Shown here one piece after another: positions 23,112 to 32,076 of a stretch of 64,000 bases of DNA (within the stretch, counting starts at the first letter, position 1; each line of letters starts with the position of its first letter). Source of the DNA: Rhynchopus euleeides (taxonomy: Eukaryota; Euglenozoa; Diplonemea; Diplonemida; Diplonemidae); the NCBI GenBank assembly GCA_963210315.1, contig OY723278.1, positions 1,984,001-2,048,000 on the forward strand. The letters are read 5' to 3'. The position numbers were made by a program, and so were the translations under genes. The notes under the pieces were generated by a model, which worked only from the letters and a program-made list of their open reading frames with translations, did not search any database and had not been told where the DNA came from.

Positions 23112-25735
23112 ATGGCGTCTACTGCGAGGGCGAAGCCCTTCTTCTCCACCAATGTGCAGAAGAAGGTATGGGAGCGGTATCAGGCGACGGGTGTGAGCAC
23201 CGGGATGATGGCGAGGGGAAAGCAGGGTATGTTCCACAAGAGGCTTCCAGACCAGAAGTGGATCGTGCAGGACAAGCAGGTCCATGTTCACATCCCGCAT
23301 CTGAAGAACACCCCCTCGTGGGGCGGTTCGATGATCACGTCACAGTGGCTGCCGGAGAATGCGAAGAAAAAAAACATGCGGCCCAAATACGAGCTGTTCA
23401 ACACAACGGAGAAGGACGGCCTGGCCCTCCGCCAGTCAAAGCGCCTTGCGCAGGTCTCCCTCCCGGTTGATAAATCCATGCCTGACGACATCCGGATATC
23501 GCGCGAGTTGAACGAGAGCCTGCACAGTCTCGAGCACACCCCACTCCTGCATCAGCAGTGGGACCCCGAGCGGAAGGTTCTGCCGGAGTTCGACACGCGG
23601 GACAGCGCAGGGCGCCCTCTGCCTGCGGAGGTCCTGCCCGATTTCCCGAGGTTTTACGACAGGGAGATGTTCGCCGAGCTGGACAACTGGCAAAGGGAGA
23701 CGAACGAGGCGCGCGCGAATCCCAACACCGAGATGTACATCTACTACCACTTCTGGGCGCATGACGACGAGTGGGTTTACAAACGGAGGGTCGATGTGTG
23801 GGATTACGTCAAGTCGCAGGCTGGGGAGTACCTCCGTGAAAAGCTTGCCTCGGTCCAGCGGCAGCTGTATGGGGAGGAGCGGGTGTACCCTGCGCTGAAC
23901 ACCTCCGTGCTGCTGAGGCACCACCCCTTGCGGCGGGTGTCGTCGTCCGATGGTCTGGCAGAGCTGCAGCTGTTTGTGAACTGCAAGCCCAGCAACCCGC
24001 GCCACCCGCCAGTCGACACCGAGCTCCGGTACCGCGTCAAGTCGGAGGATGCGTGGCACCGCGCCTCCCTCACGGGGGAGGGGACTGCTCTGCTGAAGTT
24101 CAGGGTGCCGGAGGCTATCCTGGACACAGATGTTGTCACAGTGGAGGTGGGGGATGCGTCGGTGACAATCCCCTGCAGCCAGGTCACCCAGTCAGCGCAG
24201 AGGCGGCTGCATCCCCCGTCGGACCTGGCCCGCTCGCTCCCCGGGTGGTCGGAGGAGGAGGTCGAGGCTTTGTACCGGCAGGAGCTGATGCGGTTCGAGG
24301 AGGATCTGTACAACACGCTGCACAACCTCGATGCGATCACCACCCCGACGCCCATTCTGTACGCATCGCAGACAGAGATTATGAACATGGCGTCCGGAGA
24401 GCGTCTCTTGTGGCGCGCGTCGCGGAAGTCCTACGATTGGTGGTTCCACCACCAGTCCTTCTGTCTGTATGTTCCGCACTCCTCCCTCCCCCGCCCCAGC
24501 TTGCGACATCCAGGACCCCCGTGTGTTGTTTTGGGAATTTCTTTCGGTCCGGTTTCGGCATGTGATATTTCGAATGAAAAGGTGGTGTTTGTTGTTGGGA
24601 TCAGTTCTTGTGCGTGAGTCTTTCGTGGACTTTCTGTACGATACAGGTCCGCTACTCCAACATAGCCTTTCAGAAAGAACGAACCGACAGCTGGGAATTT
24701 CGGTCTTCTCAGTGAGGGGTTTCTGCAAAGCTCCGCCAGGCCACAGCCCCCTCACGCGTTTAGCCCCCCTGGTGGGGGGTTTGGGCGTGCGGAGATCAGG
24801 CATCACTTAACCCACTGCACCCTACGCGATTCCCACCACAGGTACCTGCCGTTCTACGATGAGGAGTTCCTCTACCGCCTGCAGAACTGGCGGTCTACCA
24901 TCAACCAGAAGGTCGGTAACTCTGCGTGGATGGACCAGCTGAAGCAGCACTCGCCGCAGCCGGTGAACTGCCTGATGCAGGTGTTCCGGAAGCACAACAA
25001 CGTGTGGGACAGCAGGGTGTTCAAGGTGCAGCACGAGACCCCTGGCGAGTTCCAGGAGGAGGCCAACACGGAGTGGGGCTTTGTGGAGGACAGGGGCGAG
25101 CCGCAGCCCACACCGACACCGCAGGCCGATCCCAGCAAGGTGCCGCCGCCGCTGGAGGGCGTGGAGCCGGAGGATTTGGACCAGCAGGCTGTCACCGATC
25201 GTGCGTGGTTGCAGGTGCGCACCCCCTCCGACCGCATCTCTCTTGCGGATGTGCCGTCCACACCTGCGGAGGAGTATTGGGCGGATTCTCTGGCAGCACG
25301 TGCCAATTACGGCGAGCCGCTTAAGCCGTCCGACCAGCCGGGTATCGAGGTGGACGTCAAGCCCCAGTTCCCTGCTGCGCCCGAGGCAGAGAGGTATGTT
25401 GTTGCCGTTTGCATGCTGTGTTGCTCTTTCGGGCTTTGGAGGGCTGCGAGGCGGTGGTGCTTTCTGCCAGGAAGGGCCCAAAATCATCAAAGCGAAGTGA
25501 GGCAGTTCTCAAATATTTTTATGCGGTGCTGCCGTTCCACCCTTTCCCGTGTTTCCGCCCCCCCCCCCCCCCCAAATACACCTCCAAAACCCCTGCTGCT
25601 TACAGGAAGAAGTACGTCCGTCGGATCGGGAAGATTTACAGGAAGTACGTCAACCCTTACCACCCGCTGCCGCAGAAGTTCATCACAAAGCAGTTCGCCA
25701 GAACAGAGAAGCTGCAGGACGAGTGGTACTGGTAG
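23112..25735 (+). CDS. Unrecognised 678-aa basic/aromatic protein with internal repeat (3 exons)
   Basis: Exons are 23112-24466, 24842-25393 and 25606-25735 (both introns phase 2), total 2037 nt. No family is recognised. The N-terminus (MASTARAKPFFSTNVQKKVW) is basic and could be an organelle-targeting or ribosome-associated tail. Two segments resemble each other: LPDFPRFYDREMFAELDNWQ (about residue 176) and YLPFYDEEFLYRLQNW (from about residue 453). They share F-Y-D-x-E-x(4)-L-x-N-W, suggesting an internal duplication. The C-terminus is highly basic and aromatic (RRIGKIYRKYVNPYHPLPQK .. DEWYW). The many Trp/Tyr/Arg and the lack of catalytic motifs recall structural subunits of mitochondrial ribosomes or respiratory complexes in protists, but that is only a suggestion. 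Splicing is supported by clean GTATGT donors and frame restoration at both junctions. Confidence 0.78.
24467..24841 (+). other. Intron 1 of the 678-aa protein gene
   Basis: The 375-nt intron has donor GTATGT at 24467 and acceptor CACCACAG ending at 24841. The join gives FCLYLPFYDEEF. Retention meets a stop at 24615. Confidence 0.85.
25394..25605 (+). other. Intron 2 of the 678-aa protein gene
   Basis: The 212-nt intron has donor GTATGT at 25394, a poly-C tract and acceptor GCTTACAG ending at 25605. The join gives PEAERKKYVRRIG. Confidence 0.88.
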
Positions 25736-26403
25736 TCTACTCTCTCCGCGCTACATTATTCTGTGGAGCTTCCGTATCCTGCACTGGCCTTGCAGCGCTT
25801 GAGGGCCTGCCATTGTGACAGGGCAGCAATGTCGGCGGTGGTGGGGGGGTGGGGGGTGGGGCAGGTGTGGGGGGTTGCTTGCAAACCCCTCACCACCCAC
25901 ACTCCACCACGCGCCACCGCTTGCCGCCCTACACGGAAGTGTGCTCGGGTGTGGAAAACCTCCCGTTTAGCACGGGCAACATCTGCTGCCAGCTACTCCC
26001 CGGTTCTCCCCCACCACCACTATCCAAAGGGAGAAGCTCTCGCGGATGCGGGTTTTGGTTGGCCTGGGAGGCATCACACTCTCCAAGTTGTACCGCCTGC
26101 CTGCTATGCTCCCGATCCACCGTTGTGTTTGTAGCTTCTCGAAGGCTAGCGGAGGGCACAGTGTCAGTGCGCAGAGGGGATGGGGAGCCAGAACCGTTCT
26201 GTTACTACTCCGTTCAGGTGGTGTGTGTCGGGGGTGGGGGTGGAGTGGAGCACTGCTGCCTTCCCCAGAGGACTACTGTGGGGGAGGAGGAGGAGGAGGG
26301 GCGGGATGGTGCGATTCTTTGTGGTATTCATCACCCCCTCCCCCGCACCCACAGCGCTTGGGTTGCTTCCAGCCCCCCCCCCAAGGCTGGACAAATGCTG
26401 CAT
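25736..26403. other. Intergenic region, no gene recognised
   Basis: Mixed composition with G-rich runs near 25845 and 26230-26300; no domain-bearing frame. Confidence 0.45.
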
Positions 26404-26490
26404 TTTAAAAATAAAAAACATAAAATAAAATAAAGTGCAATAAAATGCAGTAAAGTGCAGTAAAATGCAGTAAAGTGCAATAAAGTGCAG
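26404..26490. repeat. TAAARTGCAR decamer array, first
   Basis: Six in-register decamers (TAAAGTGCAG/TAAAATGCAG variants) run from 26431 to 26490, preceded by an A-rich stretch. A second array in the same orientation is at 27172-27230. Confidence 0.85.
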
Positions 26491-27171
26491 GAGAGCGTGT
26501 TGTAGGGGTGGCTCGGCGTGACGGTGGGCAGGACGCTGACCTGCCGTGCCAGGGGACCCTGATCCGCCCACTCTGGCCAACACAAGGCCACCAAGGCAGT
26601 ACCCCCGCCAGGCCCGCCCTGCTGCTGTTCGGCATGCTTGATGCTGCTTCCGAGCGCCGGGGCCAATCAGGCAGCAGGCGCACCCCAGCACCGCAGGCGC
26701 AGCAGGGCGGACCAGCACGGCGGTGTGCGGTGGGCAGTCCACCTTCCTCGGACGTTGTACAGCTGAGCTGATCTGGCGTACGGGTTCTTCACCATCCCGT
26801 TCGGGGAGGCTGGACATCAGAGCGGACTGAAAGCACTCAAAGCAGGACTGAAGCCAGGCGGAGGCCGCACCGATCAGGTCCTGCTAACCCACCGACCCAA
26901 CATAGGCAGGGCACATCCATCCCGGCCTGCATTCTCTGCCGGAGCCTTGGTGCGTCCCTGTGACCTTCAGGAGAACCTCCGTGCAGGAGCGGTACTTTTT
27001 GCCATCTTCTGCGGGTTTGCGGCTGTCCGCAAACTTGCAGACGTGGCTGCACCTCTGTAAAGTGGGTGTGACTCCAGCATTTGGCCTGTCCATAGTGGTC
27101 CTCCCAGCTGTACGTATGCGAAGCCCAAGGCACCACTCAGGACCATGCACTTTATCCAAAAATCCGGAAAA
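26491..27171. other. 681-bp segment between two decamer arrays; possible SINE-like element
   Basis: The segment is bounded by two same-orientation TAAARTGCAG arrays. Near its start (about 26511-26575) GTGGCTCGGCG and GGGGACCCTGATCC loosely recall A-box and B-box regions of tRNA-derived SINEs, and GGCAGG-ACGCTGA-CCTGCC forms an anticodon-arm-like hairpin. The B-box match is poor, so this is a weak hypothesis. No protein gene was recognised. Confidence 0.3.
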
Positions 27172-27230
27172 TAAAATACAATAAAATGCAGTAAAATGCA
27201 GTATAATAAAGTGCAGTAAAGTGCAGTAAA
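27172..27230. repeat. TAAARTGCAG decamer array, second
   Basis: Decamers start at 27182, 27192, 27206 and 27216, preceded by AAAATAAAATACAA. It could be a 3' tail of the preceding segment or a duplicated target. Confidence 0.8.
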
Positions 27231-27916
27231 AATTTGCTGCCAGCCTTGCCCCCCCCCCCCCTGTCCACTCAGCCTTCTCCCTATGCCTTATACCCCCCAA
27301 AAGCCATCCGATTCGATAAGATTTTGTCTTGTTGGGGTGTGTGTGTGTGTGACGATCGAAGCGGGAAAAAAAGGAATGAACATAATTCGAACGAAACGTC
27401 CATTTTTGTCTGCGGCACGGCAAGCGAGGCGAAGTCTGTGTGGGGGGTGAGGGTGGGGGTGGGGTGGTAGTGTAGTGTGTGTCGCTGTCTGCGGGATTTG
27501 GGTCATGGCCCTGGTCCATATTGTGCCAAGCAAAACGAGCCTCTGTGGCGATTGGGATCACTCCCGCCAGGGCAGCTTGTGGGTCTGTTGACTGGTCGGC
27601 ATGCGACAGTATTCAGCGTGGTGCAAGCCAGCACTGCCTTGTTGTCTCGTCCGCCAAACAAAATAAGAGCCGACAGTGCCCACAGATTAGAGAGTACGTT
27701 GAGAGGTGGAGGTGGAGGGGGGGGGGGGCTCAAAGGTGGAGGATCAAACAAAACAGGCTTGTGATGGACGGCCGTGTGGATGGTCCCAAGAGTGCCTGTC
27801 CCCAGTTTGGCGCGCCTGGCAGGGTGTGGCATGCCGCAGGGGGGTGGTGGTTGAGGCAGGGTGTCGTGTGTGCACCACCCTGCACAGGCACAACCACACA
27901 CAGACACATCAGCACA
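27231..27916. other. Intergenic region upstream of the cysteine peptidase
   Basis: No gene recognised. TGCACCACCCTGCACAG, with AG at 27886-27887, lies 30 nt before the ATG at 27917. An in-frame open stretch from 27479 precedes that acceptor and is not considered coding. Confidence 0.5.
27886..27887 (+). other. Candidate trans-splice acceptor
   Basis: Pyrimidine-rich CACCACCCTGCACAG, 30 nt before the cysteine peptidase start codon. Confidence 0.4.
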
Positions 27917-28909
27917 ATGAGGGTGGTGGCATCGCTTGTGGCGCTGCACTGCGTGGCGGCGTCTGCGCTGTCTGAGCACGAGGTGTCGTTCCGGCTGTAC
28001 CAGCAGCACTTCGGGAAGACGTACAAGGGTGCGGCGGAGGAGGCGCACCGGTTTGCGGCTTTCAAGGCATCTCTGGGGCGTGTGGCGGCATCCGGGAACC
28101 CCGCAGCGGGGCTGACGCAGTTCAGCGACCTGACGCCGGAGGAGTTCAAGCGCCAGCAGGTGGGGCGGATTGCGAAGGAGGCGGTGGGTGCCGTGCGCCG
28201 CTGGGACGGGACGTGCTACTCGTGCAAGCGCTTCCCCGGGATGGCGAACGCCACCTTCACCGACTTCGACTGGACGTCGCGCGGGGCTGTGACGGCCGTG
28301 AAGAATCAGGGGCAGTGCGGCAGCTGCTGGAGCTTCGGAACCACGGGGGACATCGAGGGGACGTGGTTCCTGGCAGGCAACTCGCTGATGCCGCTGTCGG
28401 AACAGCAGCTGGTGTCGTGCGACAAGACGGACGAGGGGTGCAACGGCGGGTTGCAGGAGGACGCGTTCGACTGGGTCATCAAGAACCACGGGATTGCGGC
28501 GGAGGTGGCGTACCCCTACAAGTCGGGGCTGGGGATCCGCCACGCGTGCCAGGCCGGGCACCCCGCCGTGGCGAACATCAGCAGCTGGTACCAGGTGTCG
28601 AACGCGGTGTCGCAGGAGTCTGACATCGTGAAGCAGCTGTCGCAGGTCGGGCCCGTGACGATCGGGATCGACGCCACCCCGATGCAGGACTACTCGCGCG
28701 GGATCGACAACCCGCGCAAGTGCGGGCACACCGCGTCCAGCCTGGACCACGCCGTGCTGATTGTGGGCTACGGGTCGGAGAACGGCATCGACTACTGGAA
28801 GATCAAGAACTCGTGGGGCCCCAGCTGGGGCGAGAAGGGGTACTACCGCATTGTGCGTGGGGAGAACAAGTGCGGTGTGGCGATGGACGCCGTGCACTCT
28901 GTTGTCTGA
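27917..28909 (+). CDS. Papain-family (C1A, cathepsin L-like) cysteine peptidase
   Basis: A single exon encodes 330 aa, normal for a pre-pro-cathepsin. A signal peptide (MRVVASLVALHCVAASALS) is followed by an I29 inhibitor prodomain (YQQHFGKTYKG..HRFAAFKASL, then LTQFSDLTPEEFKRQQ). The mature domain begins near residue 112. Catalytic residues are Cys137 (QGQCGSCW), His278 (SSLDHAVLIVGYG) and Asn298 (KNSWGPSWGEKGYYRI), with Gln131 forming the oxyanion hole. The GCNGG motif (EGCNGGLQEDAF) is present. It should act as an endopeptidase in lysosomes or digestive vacuoles, or outside the cell, after acid removal of the prodomain. A short Cys-containing linker (GTCYSCKRFPG) between prodomain and mature enzyme is unusual and could form an extra disulfide. 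Confidence 0.96.
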   Translation: MRVVASLVALHCVAASALSEHEVSFRLYQQHFGKTYKGAAEEAHRFAAFKASLGRVAASGNPAAGLTQFSDLTPEEFKRQQVGRIAKEAVGAVRRWDGTCYSCKRFPGMANATFTDFDWTSRGAVTAVKNQGQCGSCWSFGTTGDIEGTWFLAGNSLMPLSEQQLVSCDKTDEGCNGGLQEDAFDWVIKNHGIAAEVAYPYKSGLGIRHACQAGHPAVANISSWYQVSNAVSQESDIVKQLSQVGPVTIGIDATPMQDYSRGIDNPRKCGHTASSLDHAVLIVGYGSENGIDYWKIKNSWGPSWGEKGYYRIVRGENKCGVAMDAVHSVV

Positions 28910-29366
28910 TCGCCCTCCCTTCTCACACCACCGCACACTGCACCTGCCCCACCCACCAGAACGAGGCTCTCTTGCCGATGATGTTGTGACAAATGGACAC
29001 CACATACTCACACCACGCCACCCACACCTGTCACTGTGCCACGTGCGTCTGGCTTCCACACGCACACTTCGTTCAATCCGTTTCTGTCATGTGATGTTTC
29101 ATACAGTGCACATGCTGCATCAACACTGTTGCAAGATGCTGTGCAAATGTGCTTGTTGTGCGTGCTGCTGCGGTGCCGGCAGGAGTGGATGCACAGTCTG
29201 CCTGCCGTTCACCGCAGCCACCCGGTGTGTCGTGTCCAACGTGCCTGCTGCACCACAGGCTCTCGTGCGTATCTGCCGCACCCATTCCCCGAGTTGTGTG
29301 GCGCTCCTCTTTGCGAGGAGCTGCCGCCCGGAATGTGTGCCTCCATTTCCCCCCTTCCCTTTCTCT

Positions 29367-29404
29367 TTCGTTACTTCGCGGCGAAAGCGCCGCGAAGTAA
29401 CGAA
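29367..29404. repeat. Perfect 17-bp inverted repeat with 4-nt loop
   Basis: TTCGTTACTTCGCGGCG (29367-29383), loop AAAG, then its exact complement (29388-29404). It lies about 460 nt after the cysteine peptidase stop codon. It could be an RNA 3'-end element, a structural RNA piece or a small palindrome; function unknown. Confidence 0.9.
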
Positions 29405-30069
29405 GGAAGTCGCACAGCCGAAGCTTTTGGATTAGCACCTTCATGCCACCTTCACGGGGCAGCCCGCTCAACGAACGGCAGCCCGGAGCTGTTGTCAACA
29501 GTTGCTGAACAGGGTGTTTCTACCGTAAAGCGAAAGGGGTGCGGTCTTCCTTCCCCCCTCCATGATCCCCACAACTTCCATCCACCAACAGGACCCCCTG
29601 TCAGTGTGAATAGGCAGCGGGCAGCCTCTCGGGCAGACACAACCCCCTGCAGCAAGGCTGCGGGGTGTTGCTTTGTTTGCTCAGCTTTGGCGCACAAACA
29701 ACAAGCCCCCTACCTGCCTCTCTTCACAACGAGCCAGGCGCTTCCTGCCACGCGTGCACCTGCCCGACGACCCCCCCCCCCCCCCAACCACCCTCCCCTC
29801 TCCACCAATCTTCTCTGGAACCACCGCAGCCTTTATGCCACACCCACTGCACACGCGTCAACTCAGTTTGTTATAGTGGCGGGAGGAGCCCTTTGCTCAG
29901 TAGTGCAGAAAGGTGCGTCGCCTCCTCAACAAGAAGGTGCCATGGCATCACGAGGCTCTCACACAGTTTGGCATACAGAGCGAAGGGCACCCAGTGTGGA
30001 TCCCACCGATCACCCGACTCTCTTGATGCGATTTTCACTGCCACACGCAAACCACACCGACCGACCCAC

Positions 30070-30071
30070 AG
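30070..30071 (+). other. Candidate trans-splice acceptor
   Basis: CACCGACCGACCCACAG ends 32 nt before the ATG at 30103. Confidence 0.4.
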
Positions 30072-30102
30072 GCTTTTCCCTGCTGCCTCTGGGGCGGCTG
30101 AG

Positions 30103-31916
30103 ATGAGCAACGACTTCAGCTTGGATGAGCTGCAAGACTTCTTCGACACACTAGGCGTGCCCCCCGCCTCCGTGCGGCCTGCTGGCGATGCCTCTGCAAC
30201 CGGTCCTGCTGCTGCACCGGAGGCTGTGAGCGCTGCTGCGCCGCCTGCGGCGCCTGCAGCGCCCGCGGAGGGGGGGTGCGATGCCGCGCTGGCGCCACCT
30301 CCGCCCCCGCCGCCCCCTGCTGCGTCCAGCACCCCGGAACCCGCAGTGGCTGCGGTGCCTGCGCCTGCGCCCGAAGCCTCCCAGGCAGAGGCGGGGAGTG
30401 GGTGCGACGGGCGTGCCGCATCGCCCACAAACACAGAAGCAGCCGCAGCTGCGGCGGCGCACAACCCGCAGGTGGCTGCATTGTTCAGCAGCGACCCTGT
30501 CGCGAAGCCGCCACTCCCTGCACCCCCGCTGCCGGAGCCTGTGCCGGGTGCGGCAGGCCCGGCCCCTGCTGCACAGGGCGCCTCCCAGGAGGCTGCAGCA
30601 TCACCAGCAGTGGTGCCCGGTGCCGTGGCGCCTGGTGTGCAGGTGCCGCCTGAAGAGGTTCTGCGGGCGGGTGTGTCGCCGCCGGCGCCGGCGCCGGCAC
30701 CGGCGCCGCAAGGAGGGCTGCAGGACGTCTCGTCGCCGGTTGTGCTGGTGCCGGGGCACAGCCCCACAGCTCTGCAGCAGCCTGGGGTGCTGCCGCCCCC
30801 GCCGGTGGTGCAGGAGGCTGCGGCTGTGCAGGTGGCGCAGCTCCAGCAGCAGCAACCGCCAACGCCAGCAGCAGCTTTTGCACAGCAGCAGCAGCAGCAC
30901 GCCGATCCGGTGGGCGTCGCGTCGCCCCTCGCGACGGAAGCTGTGAGTGCGTCGGCGCAGCTGTTTTATAAGAAGCAGGCGGATAACCTGAAGCAGGTCG
31001 CCACCCAGCAGCAGATGCAGATCGTGGCCCTGCAGCGGGAGGTGCTGGAGCTGCATGAGTGCCAGCAGGCCGGGCAGCAGCCCCGCAGGGACCCCGGCAT
31101 GGCGGCAGAGCTGGCAGAGGTGCGGCGGGAGATGCGCGTCTACCACGACAAGATGGAGGCCATGATGGCCGGGGTGCAGCAGCTGATGGGCCAGGTCCTC
31201 GCCAACCAGCAGAGCGCGGCCGCCGGGGGCGCCTTTGGCACCCCTGCCGCTGCCTACGCCGCCCCGCCTCCCCCATCGCCCCCCATCGCCGCCACACCGC
31301 CCGCACCTGCCCCGGCACCCACAGCCCCACCTCCCGCCGCAGTCACACCCGCCCCTGCCGCTGCGCCTGTGGTGTGCACAGCACCACCCCCTGTCGCATC
31401 CGCCTCCAGTGCATCCAGCGCCTCCGCCGCACCGCGCCCCGCCGCCCTGCCGCCACAGGGCATCCTCCAGCCGGCAACACCCTCGAAAATGCCGCCCACT
31501 GCCTCCGTGAAGACGCAGGTGGCGAAGCTACCCATTGCGAAGCCTCAGAAGAAGGCGGTTGCTTTTAACCTCGACCGCAATGAGTACAAAGCATATTATG
31601 AGACGGTGCGTGCGGAGGAGCAGGGTTCTGTGCTGACACAGGAGGAGCAGGACAGGCTGATGGCTGAGCAGCTCCAGAAGATCTTCACAGACGAGGTGCA
31701 CGGTGTGGAGGAGGGGCATGGGGTGCGGCATGCCCGGAAGAAGAAGGGCCCCACCAAGCCTGCCGTTGCGGCACGGGTTGCCAGCGCAAATGGGTCGGGG
31801 GCTAGCCAAGCCTCTACAGGCGAGGAGGCTGGGGATTGTATGTCAGACGAGGACTATGCGCGTTGGTTGCAGGAGCAGGAGCGTGGGATGGGGGGTGCTT
31901 CAGTGGAGGAATCGAT

Positions 31917-31948
<32 letters not shown>

Positions 31949-32076
31949 TGCTGATTCAGGAGCAGCATGACGTGCAGCAGGTCGAGGATGCCCAGCAGGG
32001 CAGCAAGCAGCAGGAGCAGAAACGGAGCAATATGGCGTATATGATGAAGAATCTGTTCGGCGTTCAGAGCAGCTGA
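30103..32076 (+). CDS. Ala/Pro/Gln-rich protein with central coiled coil; unrecognised
   Basis: A single exon encodes 657 aa. A short acidic amphipathic N-terminus (MSNDFSLDELQDFFDTLGVPP) could be an interaction peptide. Residues about 25-280 are Ala/Pro-rich and disordered. Residues about 285-370 form a likely coiled coil (LFYKKQADNLKQVATQQQMQ .. AELAEVRREMRVYHDKMEAM), followed by another Ala/Pro stretch. A more conserved-looking basic/acidic tail (KKAVAFNLDRNEYKAYYETVRAEEQG onward) contains DEDYARWLQEQE and CAG-encoded poly-Gln, and ends in SNMAYMMKNLFGVQSS. No enzyme motif is visible, so a scaffold or trafficking adaptor is a guess. The start was chosen because it follows a good acceptor and begins the only ordered N-terminal peptide; the frame is open further upstream. 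Confidence 0.72.

Larger units (their letters stand above)
28910..30102. other. Intergenic region with a perfect hairpin
   Basis: No gene recognised. It contains the 17-bp hairpin at 29367-29404, a poly-C run at 29769-29784 and a candidate acceptor at 30070-30071 ahead of the next gene. Confidence 0.5.

Noticed and set aside
26511-26580. Possible tRNA gene
   Set aside because: An anticodon-like stem is present but position 33 is not T, the B-box is poor and acceptor ends do not pair; at most a SINE-like remnant.
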